Source of the DNA: Bacteroidales bacterium KA00251
Lineage (GTDB): Bacteria > Bacteroidota > Bacteroidia > Bacteroidales > Porphyromonadaceae
Direction of reading: 5' to 3'
NCBI GenBank assembly: GCA_001552775.1
Contig: KQ959279.1
Span: forward strand, 1 to 64,000
DNA: 64,000 nucleotides
Below, one piece after another: positions 38,919-47,123 of the stretch. Both the position numbers and the translations under genes were made by a program. Under the pieces are notes generated by a model. That model was given only the letters and a program-made list of their open reading frames with translations, did no database searches and was not told the DNA's origin. Within the stretch, counting starts at the first letter, position 1, and every line of letters starts with the position of its first letter.

Positions 38919-39350
38919 CTAGAAGGGAAGGTCATCAGCACCTTCTGAGGTGTTAAACTGAGTATCTACATTCGTTGTAGGAGCAACAATACCAGGACCT
39001 TCATTAGCCATTGAGCCGATGTCAGACATAGCTACACCTTGGTTACCTTGTGACATAGGTGCATCTTGTCTTTCTCCTGGATCAATGCGGTATCCATTGA
39101 CATTGGTATACCAGCGTCCATTGTATTCGCGACTTTCCACATCAGCTTGTACCCTCACCTGCATACCTTCATCTAGGTTGGCAAGCATATCTGCACGATC
39201 CCCAAAAAATGTAATACACACTCTTTTGGGATACATAGGATTATTGGTATCTTGGTCTAGTACAATATCTTGTTTTTTCCACTCGTTTCCTACCTTGCTA
39301 ACACCAGTCTGTAGTTCAAGTTTTTGTATGATTCGTCCACTAAATTCCAT
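38919..39350 (-). CDS. DUF3127 protein with an SSB-like acidic C-terminal tip
   Basis: 143 residues. The N-terminal part (about 1-85) matches the Bacteroidetes DUF3127 family by pattern: MEFSGRIIQKLELQTGVSK, WKKQDIVL, VCITFFGDRADML and an OB-fold-like strand set with YNGRWYTNVNGYRI. A disordered linker rich in Gly, Asn and Pro follows, and the protein ends in GADDLPF. This layout of OB-like domain, flexible linker and acidic tip ending in Pro-Phe is the same as in single-stranded DNA-binding proteins. A role in DNA metabolism is inference. It is 23 bp downstream of trpS. Confidence 0.85.
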   Translation of the reverse strand: MEFSGRIIQKLELQTGVSKVGNEWKKQDIVLDQDTNNPMYPKRVCITFFGDRADMLANLDEGMQVRVQADVESREYNGRWYTNVNGYRIDPGERQDAPMSQGNQGVAMSDIGSMANEGPGIVAPTTNVDTQFNTSEGADDLPF

Positions 39351-39373
39351 TTTATTTTCGTTGAATAGGTTGC

Positions 39374-40369
39374 TTAGTTGTATGGTTTAAAGCCAATTAT
39401 TTGCCGCACGTCTTGGATGGTTTGCCGTGCACTCTCTCTCGCCTTTTCTGCTCCCTGCCGTGCGATCTTTTGGAGAAGGTCCGTATTCTTTTGAAAATCG
39501 AGAATACGCTCGCGAATAGGTGCCGTATGGGCAACAATATCTTGTGCAAGTTGCTTTTTTAAATCACCATAACGGATATTGCAGTTTGCATAGGCATCTC
39601 GATAAAAAGTATAGACCTCTGGAGTAGAGACCAATTGAAGCAACATAAATAGGTTAGCTATTGGTTCTGTCAGGGGACTATTCGGCTCCGTCGGTCCACT
39701 ATCTGTTACGGCTCGCATCACTTTTTTGGAAATGCTTTTTTCATCATCGACAAGATAAATTGCATTTCCCTCACTCTTTCCCATCTTACCACTTCCATCA
39801 AGGCCAGGGATCTTAATGCTTTCTCCTTCTCCGGGACTAAATGATATCGGTTCAAAGAAGAATTCTACTCCATAGGTATTGTTAAAGCGTCGGGCTAGCT
39901 TTCTTGTAATTTCAAGGTGTTGCTCTTGATCCTTTCCTACGGGCACTTTATGGGCTCTGTGCAAAAGTATATCTGCTGCCATTAGCACAGGATAGGTAAG
40001 AAGTCCCGCATTGATATTATCGGGTTGCTTACGAGCCTTATCTTTGAAGGTGGTTGTTCGCTCTAGTTCCCCCTTAAAAGAGATCATATTGAGGTATAAA
40101 TAAAGCTCCAACACCTCTGGCACATCGCTCTGTATATATATAGGAGCTTTGTCTGGATCAATGCCTGCAGCTAAATATTCCGCCAAAATTGTATAAGAGT
40201 TTTGGCGAATACTTTCAGGATGGGGATGAGTAGTCAAAGAATGCCAGTCGGCAATAAAGAAAAGGCAGTCGTACTCCTCCTGCATTTTGAGGAAGTTGAC
40301 AACTGCTCCATAGTAATTTCCTAAATGCAGATTGCCTGTGGGTCTTATACCACTGACTACTCTTTCCAT
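39374..40369 (-). CDS. trpS: Tryptophanyl-tRNA synthetase
   Basis: 331 residues from the ATG at 40369. It charges tRNA-Trp, which is encoded at 58677. Class I motifs are visible: RPTGNLHLGNYYG (HIGH equivalent HLGN) near residue 9 and the KMSKS equivalent GSGKMGKSEGNAI. An open reading frame continues 58 codons upstream but crosses the promoter at 40402-40433, so the longer start is rejected. It is the first gene of a minus-strand series running to capA. Confidence 0.96.
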   Translation of the reverse strand: MERVVSGIRPTGNLHLGNYYGAVVNFLKMQEEYDCLFFIADWHSLTTHPHPESIRQNSYTILAEYLAAGIDPDKAPIYIQSDVPEVLELYLYLNMISFKGELERTTTFKDKARKQPDNINAGLLTYPVLMAADILLHRAHKVPVGKDQEQHLEITRKLARRFNNTYGVEFFFEPISFSPGEGESIKIPGLDGSGKMGKSEGNAIYLVDDEKSISKKVMRAVTDSGPTEPNSPLTEPIANLFMLLQLVSTPEVYTFYRDAYANCNIRYGDLKKQLAQDIVAHTAPIRERILDFQKNTDLLQKIARQGAEKARESARQTIQDVRQIIGFKPYN

Positions 40370-40401
40370 ATTCTTATCACACTTTCTTATTGTCTTACAT
40401 A

Positions 40402-40433
40402 CAAAGGTAACGATAGTTACCCTTTTTTGCAAA
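40402..40433 (-). promoter_or_regulatory. Promoter of trpS
   Basis: On the minus strand, TTTG (40430-40433), a 20-nt spacer and TACCTTTG (40402-40409) match the consensus exactly. Transcription would begin near 40395, about 26 nt before the trpS ATG. Confidence 0.7.
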
Positions 40434-40608
40434 CGACCTACGCTTCTCTCATATAGGAGTGAGAATAGTGATATGCTCTCCTTTTTTTTACACTTTTGAA
40501 GTGTATAAAAAGCGTAGCAAACAATCCCATACAGGATCCGCATTTAAGATAAGTAGAAAGACTAACAATGTTTCTGCCAGAGATTACTAACCAATATTTT
40601 TTCATCTT

Positions 40609-40783
40609 GAGACTGTTGCAAAAGTCAACAGTCTCACAATCTTGCTCGCAAGATTGTCTAGACTTTGCAGAAAGGATGAAGCGCAAGGCGCAGAGGGTGA
40701 GGTCTGAAGGGAGCGTACCTCCGTATGTGACCAAAGCCGAATCCCGAAAGCAACACTGCGATTCGCCTTTATGCAACAGTCTC
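40609..40783. mobile_element. MITE-like element, copy 2 (175 bp)
   Basis: Same length and termini as the element at 2808-2982, with about seven differences clustered near 40714-40731 plus one near 40758. It is flanked by ATCTT at 40604-40608 and 40784-40788, a different 5-bp target duplication from that of copy 1, which shows independent insertion. It lies between the trpS promoter and the rnfA terminator, disrupting neither. Apart from these elements the 594-bp gap 40370-40963 shows nothing else. Confidence 0.85.
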
Positions 40784-40817
40784 ATCTTATTACGGCATAC
40801 ACTATCACCAAGACAAT

Positions 40818-40853
40818 AAAAAAAACGCCCTCTACTTAGAAAAGCAGAGAGCG
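40818..40853 (-). terminator. Terminator of the rnf operon
   Basis: Read on the minus strand, CGCTCTCTGCT pairs with AGTAGAGGGCG with one mismatch or wobble and is followed by eight T. It lies about 110 nt after the rnfA stop. Confidence 0.8.
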
Positions 40854-40963
40854 AGAAAATCATAACAAAACAGTTGTCTACAAAAGTGTTAAGCAACCAA
40901 CATAAAAGTCATGTTAACTGAAAAACTTTCAAAGTCCACTAACTTAGCGACCAACAATTAGGG

Positions 40964-41536
40964 TTAAGCAATCCCCGTAAAACCCATGAAAGACATGGCT
41001 AAGATGCTAGCTGCAATCATAGCTATAGGGATATTTTTCATCGCCTTTGGTGTATTGGCTTTTTCTATCTGTTCACGAATACCTGCAAACACAACCAATG
41101 CCAAAAGGAATCCAATACCAATAGAAATCGCATAGACGAGGCTCTGCAAGAAGTTATATTCTTTCTGAATGACAAGAATAGCTACTCCTAGTACGCAACA
41201 GTTTGTCGTTATAAGAGGGAGGAATACCCCTAAGGCTTGATAAAGAGGGGGAGACACCTTCTTGAGCACCATTTCAAGCATCTGTACCAAGGCAGCAATC
41301 ACAAGGATAAACGCAATTGTCTGAAGGAACTCCAAACCTAGAGGAGTAAGTACATACATATGCACTAGGAAAGTAACCATAGTGGCAATAGCAAGTACAA
41401 AGGTAACTGCAGCACCCATCCCTGTAGCAGTTCCTATTTTTTTGGATACACCAAAGAAAGGACAAATCCCCAAAAACTGTGACAGTACAACGTTGTTGAC
41501 AAATACTGCCGCAATAAACATCATTATATATTCCAT
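40964..41536 (-). CDS. rnfA: Rnf electron transport complex subunit A
   Basis: 190 residues with six predicted membrane segments. It begins MEYIMMFIAAVFVNNVVLSQ and contains GICPFFGVSKKIGTATGMG and LPLITTNCCVLGVA, all typical of RnfA/NqrE. RnfA and RnfE sit antiparallel in the membrane core and share a [2Fe-2S] cluster through the cysteines in these motifs. It is the last gene of the rseC-rnfBCDGEA operon. Confidence 0.97.
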   Translation of the reverse strand: MEYIMMFIAAVFVNNVVLSQFLGICPFFGVSKKIGTATGMGAAVTFVLAIATMVTFLVHMYVLTPLGLEFLQTIAFILVIAALVQMLEMVLKKVSPPLYQALGVFLPLITTNCCVLGVAILVIQKEYNFLQSLVYAISIGIGFLLALVVFAGIREQIEKANTPKAMKNIPIAMIAASILAMSFMGFTGIA

Positions 41537-41548
41537 AATCTTTAGAGG

Positions 41549-42175
41549 TTATTTCTTTTTCTTGGTAAGTACATTGAAGAGAGCAATAAGAAAGCCCAAA
41601 ACCATAAATGCTCCAGGAGGAAGGATGAAGATCAAAGAGCCATAAGTCTCTGGAAAGAGGGTCGCTCCAAAGATTGTTCCTGCCCCCATAACTTCTCGAA
41701 TTGCTCCTAAAAGTACAAGAGCTAAGGTAAAGCCTAGACCAATACCAATTCCATCAAACATAGAGTATATAGGAGACTGCTTTGCAGCCACAGCTTCTGC
41801 ACGTCCTAGTACAATACAATTGACTACAATAAGCGGAATATATATACCCAAACTGGCTTGTAATGAGGGGAGAAAGCCTTTTATCATCAACTCAAGCACC
41901 GTTACAAAACTAGCTATTACCACGATGAAAGCTGGGATACGAACGGCATCGGGAATAAGTTTCTTGAGAAGAGAAATGGAAAGGTTGGAAAATATTAGGA
42001 CGAAGGTAGTGGCAAGCCCCATGCTCAGCCCATTGATAGCACTTGTAGTAGTCGCCAATGTAGGGCACATCCCCAAAAGAAGAACAAAGGTAGGGTTCTC
42101 CTTGATGAGACCATTGACTAGTGTGGAAAGATTTCTATTCAGAATTCTCTTTCTTCTTTTACTCTTTTCTTTCAA
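41549..42175 (-). CDS. rnfE: Rnf electron transport complex subunit E
   Basis: 208 residues. Membrane protein paralogous to RnfA, with LLGMCPTLATTTSA and IPLIVVNCIVLGRAEA carrying the cluster cysteines. The start is a TTG (42173-42175), because an in-frame TAA directly precedes it and no ATG occurs before residue 35. The very basic N-terminus (KEKSKRRKRILNR) is longer than usual. It is 12 bp upstream of rnfA. Confidence 0.93.
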   Translation of the reverse strand: MKEKSKRRKRILNRNLSTLVNGLIKENPTFVLLLGMCPTLATTTSAINGLSMGLATTFVLIFSNLSISLLKKLIPDAVRIPAFIVVIASFVTVLELMIKGFLPSLQASLGIYIPLIVVNCIVLGRAEAVAAKQSPIYSMFDGIGIGLGFTLALVLLGAIREVMGAGTIFGATLFPETYGSLIFILPPGAFMVLGFLIALFNVLTKKKK

Positions 42176-42190
42176 TTAAGGAGATAAAAC

Positions 42191-42910
42191 TTACTTTACC
42201 GCTCCTTCTTGGTGCTGATCTTTTGCAAGAGAGTCTGCAATCGCTGTATCTACAGCAGGGCTTTCATTCGTAGTCCCAGTAGCCTTGGTCGAGGCTTCTA
42301 CTGTGCTTCCTTCTGTAAGGACCATAAAGGCACGGTAGGCACGCTCCATTGCATCAATAAAGGCTCTACTAGAGATCGTAGAGGCTGTGATAGCATCTAC
42401 CTTGCCTCCATCTTTTGTCACTTTTAGAGGGTGTTCTTCAGGCATAGAGACTCCGCTGAAGTTTCTAAAAGCCCCCTCACTTCTATTAGGCTGGTGAAAC
42501 CAATCATTCATCTTTGCCCCTAGTCCAGGAGTCTCAGAATGCGAAAGCACAGTAAAATCCTTAATAACCCCATCGGGCGTAAACCCAACCATGATGGAAA
42601 CTGTACCTCCAAAACCTTTTTTTGAGAAAGTTTCAACCGCATAACCTACGAGTTCTCCCTGTAGGGTGGCACGATAAGTCATCAAACTGTCGGGTTCCCC
42701 TTCTATTGCTACGAGTTTTTGCTCCTTGAGGGGGTCATTGTCAAAGTTAGGAAGAACTTTACTTAAGGCTTCCGTTTTTGTTTTTTCTTCTGTCTTGCGG
42801 ATAGGATCAAGTGTAGCTTGGTAAACCGCCCCAAGCACAAGTGCCATCGAAAAGCAGATGATGCCTAGCGACAGCGTCATATTTTTGAAAGACGAGGATA
42901 ACTTTTTCAT
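42191..42910 (-). CDS. rnfG: Rnf electron transport complex subunit G
   Basis: 239 residues from the ATG at 42910; a longer frame would overlap rnfD by about 98 bp and is rejected. One N-terminal membrane helix (LGIICFSMALVLGAVYQ) precedes a periplasmic FMN-binding domain. The covalent FMN site, normally S/T-G-A-T, reads TAST in DAITASTISSRAF here; the acceptor Thr is kept but Gly and Ala are replaced. The C-terminus is Ala/Thr-rich (about 215-239). It is 4 bp downstream of rnfD. Confidence 0.93.
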   Translation of the reverse strand: MKKLSSSFKNMTLSLGIICFSMALVLGAVYQATLDPIRKTEEKTKTEALSKVLPNFDNDPLKEQKLVAIEGEPDSLMTYRATLQGELVGYAVETFSKKGFGGTVSIMVGFTPDGVIKDFTVLSHSETPGLGAKMNDWFHQPNRSEGAFRNFSGVSMPEEHPLKVTKDGGKVDAITASTISSRAFIDAMERAYRAFMVLTEGSTVEASTKATGTTNESPAVDTAIADSLAKDQHQEGAVK

Positions 42911-42914
42911 AGTT

Positions 42915-43928
42915 TTATGCGGCTTTAACGGCCTCTTTTTTCTTCTCTCTAGGTTTCTTTTCGCCGAAGTGGTGTGGTCCAACGTACTTATTAAGGATAG
43001 GCGTAAAGGCATTCATGATGAGAATTGCAAATGACATTCCTTCAGGATAGGCTCCCCAAGTACGGATGATTACAGTAAGTAACCCAATACATACCCCATA
43101 GATCAGTTGCCCTCGAGGGGTGATAGGTGAGGTCACATAATCTGTAGCCATAAAGATTGCTCCTAGCATAAGTCCTCCTGTACAAAGGTGTACCCATGGA
43201 GCTGCAAAGAGCTCAGGATTTGCCCAATGAAGAATACCAGAGAAAACAAAGACTGTAAGAAGAATAGAGATCGGTGTCTGCCAAGTAATGATCTTCCTGT
43301 AGAGCATATAGAGCAATCCCAAAAGAAGAGCGACCGCCGAAACTTCCCCCATGGACCCAGGATTTAAACCCAAGAAGAGATCCAGTGAAGAGGGTAAATC
43401 ACTCAAACTTCCTGTGCCATGCATTACTCCTTTCATTACCGAAAGAGGAGTCGCCATCGTCTCTGCGTCCACGGCCTTCAACATATTGAGAGGAGTAGGC
43501 CAAGTTGTCATCTGCGCTGGGAATGAAATCAACAGGAAGACACGCCCCACTAGTGCGGGATTAAAAATATTGTTGCCGAGTCCACCGAAAGACATCTTAC
43601 CCACAGCTATCGCAATAAATGCTCCAATCACGACGATCCACCAAGGCAAACTAGAAGGAAGGTTGAAGGCTAGCAACACTCCAGTGAGGATGGCAGAGCC
43701 ATCTAATACATGATTGTCTCGATGCAGCATGATGCGCGTGATAAATAGCTCTGTGAGCATACACACAGCAACCGCCAAAACTGTTATCCATACGGCACTC
43801 CACCCAAAGCTATAAATCGAGAAGGCAAAGGCAGGTATCAGTGCTATCAGCACACCATACATATTGCGTGAGATGGAATCTCCGCCATGAACGTGTGGCG
43901 AGGGTGATACAATAATTCTATTCTCCAT
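42915..43928 (-). CDS. rnfD: Rnf electron transport complex subunit D
   Basis: 337 residues, multi-spanning membrane protein of the NqrB/RnfD family. Motifs are SPHVHGGDSISRNMYGVLIAL at the N-terminus (shown here with 20 residues from PHVHGG onward being the conserved block), GGLGNNIFNPALVGRVF, the FMN-attachment region ETMATPLSVMKG and GHLFTDPV-like ATDYVTSPITPRG. The ATG at 43928 lies inside the apparent end of rnfC; see that entry. Confidence 0.95.
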   Translation of the reverse strand: MENRIIVSPSPHVHGGDSISRNMYGVLIALIPAFAFSIYSFGWSAVWITVLAVAVCMLTELFITRIMLHRDNHVLDGSAILTGVLLAFNLPSSLPWWIVVIGAFIAIAVGKMSFGGLGNNIFNPALVGRVFLLISFPAQMTTWPTPLNMLKAVDAETMATPLSVMKGVMHGTGSLSDLPSSLDLFLGLNPGSMGEVSAVALLLGLLYMLYRKIITWQTPISILLTVFVFSGILHWANPELFAAPWVHLCTGGLMLGAIFMATDYVTSPITPRGQLIYGVCIGLLTVIIRTWGAYPEGMSFAILIMNAFTPILNKYVGPHHFGEKKPREKKKEAVKAA

Positions 43929-45316
43929 ACACAGAAGCTAAAACTTAGCGACTTGATTTCTTTTTGTTCTCTCTTTTTTATTACTTGACTCTTTCTTGCC
44001 CGCATTATGCCCATAACGGTTTGCTTACCTATACGAATATAATCGAGAAGAGGACGATTGGCGGGACAAGTAAAGCTACAAGAGCCACACTCAATACAAT
44101 CGTAAACATGCATATTTTCAGAATTACCCCAATCTTTTGCTACAGCATCACGCATCAAAAACGCAGGGTTGAGTCCCATAGGACAAGCGAAGACACACTT
44201 ACCGCAACGGATACAGTCTCGCATTTTCTTGCGTTGACTCTCTTTATTGTCAAGGAGCAACAAGCCAGAGGATCCCTTCGCTACTGGCACATCTGTATTC
44301 ACTAAGGCACGTCCCATCATCGGGCCACCGCCAATTACCTTACCATTACCCTCGGGCATACCTCCTGCAGCATCTATAAGTACCTGCATAGGGGTACCAA
44401 TGCGCACCAAAAAGTTGGAGGGATTGCTTAGTTTTTTGCCAGTTACAGTAACGACCCTTTCAAAAAGGGGCTTATTCTTTTGTACGGCTTCGTATACGGC
44501 GAAGACTGTACCTACATTTTGGACTACTGCTCCCACTCCAATAGGGAGTGCTCCACTCGGTACTTGACGGCGAAGAACTGCATCAATCAGTTGCTTTTCT
44601 CCCCCTTGAGGATAACGTTTTTTTAGAGGAACTACGACAATTGAGGGAAAGTCTTTAGCCTTCTCACGCATTAGAGCTATCGCCTTTGGCTTATTGTTTT
44701 CAATCCCTATAAAGGTCTTATTTACTCCTATCGCTTTCATCAAGATGGTACAGCCTACCATGATTTCCTCAGCATGCTCACGCATGAGCTGGTCATCGCT
44801 AGTAAGGTAGGGCTCACACTCTACAGCATTGACAATAAGAGCTTCTGCCTTCTGTCCTGGAGGAATAGAAAGTTTCACATGGGTGGGGAAGGTTGCTCCT
44901 CCCATCCCTACAATACCCATCTCCGTAATCTTATCAACTATTTCTTTAGAGGAGAGGGTGCATTCGTGCTTGATTTCTGGCGTACGATCAATAGATTCTT
45001 CCCACTCATCCCCATCAACATTGATAAAGACAGCCGGCTTTTTATACCCACTGGCATCGTATACAGAGTCTATCTTCACCACTTTTCCTGAAACAGAAGA
45101 GTGGATATTGGCAGAAACAAAGCCTCCTGCTTTTGCAATGAGGGTACCTACTTTCACTTCATCGCCTTTAGCGACAACAGGCTGTGCAGGCGCCCCTATA
45201 TGTTGTCCCAAAGGGATGACCACCTGCTTAGGTGGGGCAAGAGGTGTGATGGGCCGACCTGCCGATATTTTATTGTCATGAGGGTGAATACCTCCTATAC
45301 GGAATGTTTTTGCCAT
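43847..45316 (-). CDS. rnfC: Rnf electron transport complex subunit C (3' end probably frameshifted)
   Basis: 489 residues as read. It oxidises or reduces NADH at the cytosolic face. The N-terminal barrel-sandwich region, the NADH/FMN-binding domain (GMGGATFPTHVKL, NAVECEPYLTSDD) and two [4Fe-4S] motifs (CIRCGKCVFACPMG, CIECGSCSFTCPANRP) are intact. The last ~32 residues (from about SLSFSFCVW) are odd: they read across the start of rnfD in another frame and overlap it by 82 bp. Removing one A from the A6 run (43974-43979, T6 on the plus strand) gives a Lys/Arg-rich tail ending at a TAA at 43945-43947, 16 bp before rnfD. Confidence 0.93.
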   Translation of the reverse strand: MAKTFRIGGIHPHDNKISAGRPITPLAPPKQVVIPLGQHIGAPAQPVVAKGDEVKVGTLIAKAGGFVSANIHSSVSGKVVKIDSVYDASGYKKPAVFINVDGDEWEESIDRTPEIKHECTLSSKEIVDKITEMGIVGMGGATFPTHVKLSIPPGQKAEALIVNAVECEPYLTSDDQLMREHAEEIMVGCTILMKAIGVNKTFIGIENNKPKAIALMREKAKDFPSIVVVPLKKRYPQGGEKQLIDAVLRRQVPSGALPIGVGAVVQNVGTVFAVYEAVQKNKPLFERVVTVTGKKLSNPSNFLVRIGTPMQVLIDAAGGMPEGNGKVIGGGPMMGRALVNTDVPVAKGSSGLLLLDNKESQRKKMRDCIRCGKCVFACPMGLNPAFLMRDAVAKDWGNSENMHVYDCIECGSCSFTCPANRPLLDYIRIGKQTVMGIMRARKSQVIKKREQKEIKSLSFSFCVWRIELLYHPRHTFMAEIPSHAICMVC

Positions 45317-45464
45317 AAATATTTTCTCGTCTCTCTCTTACGGAATCTATTTTTCTCTTCCTTTTAATTCAATTGTCCTAGGGTTCTCAGCTTGTTTGTA
45401 CTTGTTACTCCTTAAGGTAATCAAGCCCAAACATAGCGAAATTGAAAGCGACTTGAGCGATTGA

Positions 45465-46403
45465 TTACGCGATCGGTCTCGCCCCCTCTTCTTTGGCCAC
45501 AGTGGGCTCTTTTGCTGTTGCCGCCACAGTAGCTGCAACAGGCTTAGTAGCGTCTCCAGCAGAGGCTACTGGTGTTTCCTTGGGCTTTTTGGGAGGAAAG
45601 TTGACTGCATGGATTGCTCCTGTAGGACATTCCTCTACGCACTTTCTACAAAGCTTGCACTTCGTATCATCAATGTAAGCAAGGTTATTCTCTACTGTGA
45701 TAGCTCCAAAAGCACACACTTTGAAGCATTTTCCACAACCTATACAAGCACTTTTACAAGCTTTCATTGCCACGCCACCTTTGTCGTTATTTCTACAACT
45801 TACAAAGACGCGACGACCTTTGGGTCCCTTCTTGCGTAGTTGAATAAGGCTCTTAGGACAAGCTTTTACACAGCCATTGCATGAGGTACACTTATCCTCA
45901 TCAATTACGGGAAGCCCTGTTGTGGAGTCTATGTGTAGTGCATCAAAGTTGCAAGCCACTTCACAATCTCCAAAGCCTAGACAACCAAAGGCACAAGCAG
46001 TTTCCCCAGAGTATAGTACAGAGGCTATCTTACAGCTTTTGGCTCCTACGTAAAGATTCACTTTAGGCCTTGCTTCACAATTGCCATTGCACCGCAATAC
46101 TGCTACCTTGGGTTCTCCTGCTGCTACCGCCATACCAAGTATCTCAGCCACTTTATCCATCACCTTAGCTCCTCCTACGGGGCAAAATTTACCTTCAAGG
46201 TCGGTACCTGAAGCACAAGCAGTTGCAAAGCCAGAGCATCCAGGGTAGCCACAGCCACCGCAATTTGCTTGGGGAAGCACCTCTGCTACAGCCCCGATAC
46301 GAGGATCTTCATAAACTTCAAACTTCTTGGATACCACATAGAGTAGCACTGCACAAATAAAGGCAATGACTGAAAGAACTATTACCGTGGTGATTATAGT
46401 CAT
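45465..46403 (-). CDS. rnfB: Rnf electron transport complex subunit B
   Basis: 312 residues. One N-terminal membrane helix is followed by the RnfB-specific cluster motif NCGGCGYPGCSGFA (about 47-60) and a series of ferredoxin motifs: CTSCNGCVKACP, CIGCGKCFKVCAFG and CKLCRKCVEECPTG, plus CNGNC and CAFGCLGFGDC. It accepts electrons from ferredoxin. An Ala/Thr/Val/Pro-rich C-terminal extension of about 45 residues looks disordered. It lies 148 bp upstream of rnfC and 10 bp downstream of rseC. Confidence 0.96.
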   Translation of the reverse strand: MTIITTVIVLSVIAFICAVLLYVVSKKFEVYEDPRIGAVAEVLPQANCGGCGYPGCSGFATACASGTDLEGKFCPVGGAKVMDKVAEILGMAVAAGEPKVAVLRCNGNCEARPKVNLYVGAKSCKIASVLYSGETACAFGCLGFGDCEVACNFDALHIDSTTGLPVIDEDKCTSCNGCVKACPKSLIQLRKKGPKGRRVFVSCRNNDKGGVAMKACKSACIGCGKCFKVCAFGAITVENNLAYIDDTKCKLCRKCVEECPTGAIHAVNFPPKKPKETPVASAGDATKPVAATVAATAKEPTVAKEEGARPIA

Positions 46404-46413
46404 GATACAACAA

Positions 46414-46851
46414 TTATTGAGGGTTGGTTTTTGATATCTTGTAAAGGGTGAGAGATAGTTTTTCTCTCAAATGAGGAGTGAAAAAAGAAAGAATAAAGTA
46501 ATAAACGGCTACCGATACAAAAGAAAGTAGGATACTGATCCCCTCCTTGAGTTCCAACAGTTTAATTGAGCATACAGCGACCAAGAGCAGAATTGCAAGG
46601 GGCAGTACAAAAGAAAGTAAAATAGCTCGAATACCTACACCATTTTGCACCTTTACCTCCACACGATCACCCACGACAAATAGCTCTTGAGGGTTGTAAA
46701 CCGTTACTTCTCTACGCTTGTGGTCCAGCATAGTACACGCCGATGCTGCATGGCAACCTGAGCATGCACTACTCTGCACAAACGACACGACCACCCTATC
46801 TGGATAAACCGCTGTTACGTGCCCTTGCTGTGACGCACAATCTTCTCTCAC
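46414..46851 (-). CDS. rseC: RseC/MucC family protein
   Basis: 145 residues with a GTG start (46849-46851). The N-terminal region has GHVTAVYPDRVVVSFVQ and the cysteine-rich CSGCHAASACTM; two membrane helices follow (about 70-120). In enterobacteria RseC works with Rsx/Rnf to reduce the SoxR iron-sulfur cluster. In Bacteroidetes it commonly heads the rnf operon, as here, and probably helps maturation or redox tuning of the complex. The start gene of the operon, downstream of the -7 box at 46883. Confidence 0.88.
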   Translation of the reverse strand: MREDCASQQGHVTAVYPDRVVVSFVQSSACSGCHAASACTMLDHKRREVTVYNPQELFVVGDRVEVKVQNGVGIRAILLSFVLPLAILLLVAVCSIKLLELKEGISILLSFVSVAVYYFILSFFTPHLREKLSLTLYKISKTNPQ

Positions 46852-46882
46852 AATCTCTATTGTTTATTAGCTTTCGTTTCCA

Positions 46883-46890
46883 CAAAAGTA
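46883..46890 (-). promoter_or_regulatory. -7 box (TACTTTTG) of the rseC-rnf operon
   Basis: Minus-strand TAnnTTTG match 31 bp upstream of the rseC GTG. No clear -33 box is seen. This supports the GTG at 46851 as the first usable start. Confidence 0.5.
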
Positions 46891-47056
46891 GGTATAATTA
46901 TTCAGATAATCGATAAACTTAGAGAGAAAACTTGAGATCCCTCCTCATACAAAACTTCGTATCACACTGTAAAACAAAAAGATAAATTTAAAAGCGCGTT
47001 CTTTAATTCATAAAAAAGAGTTTTTCCATATATACCAAAGAATAGGTACTTATGCA

Positions 47057-47096
47057 TAAAAAAAAGTCACTAAGAGACTCTCTATCTCTTAGTGAC
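47057..47096 (-). terminator. Terminator of the rpsF-rpsR-rplI operon
   Basis: GTCACTAAGAGA and TCTCTTAGTGAC form a perfect 12-bp stem with a 7-nt loop; on the minus strand it is followed by eight T. Confidence 0.93.
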
Positions 47097-47123
47097 AAGA
47101 TTGTACCAAACGAGGTACGTTTT

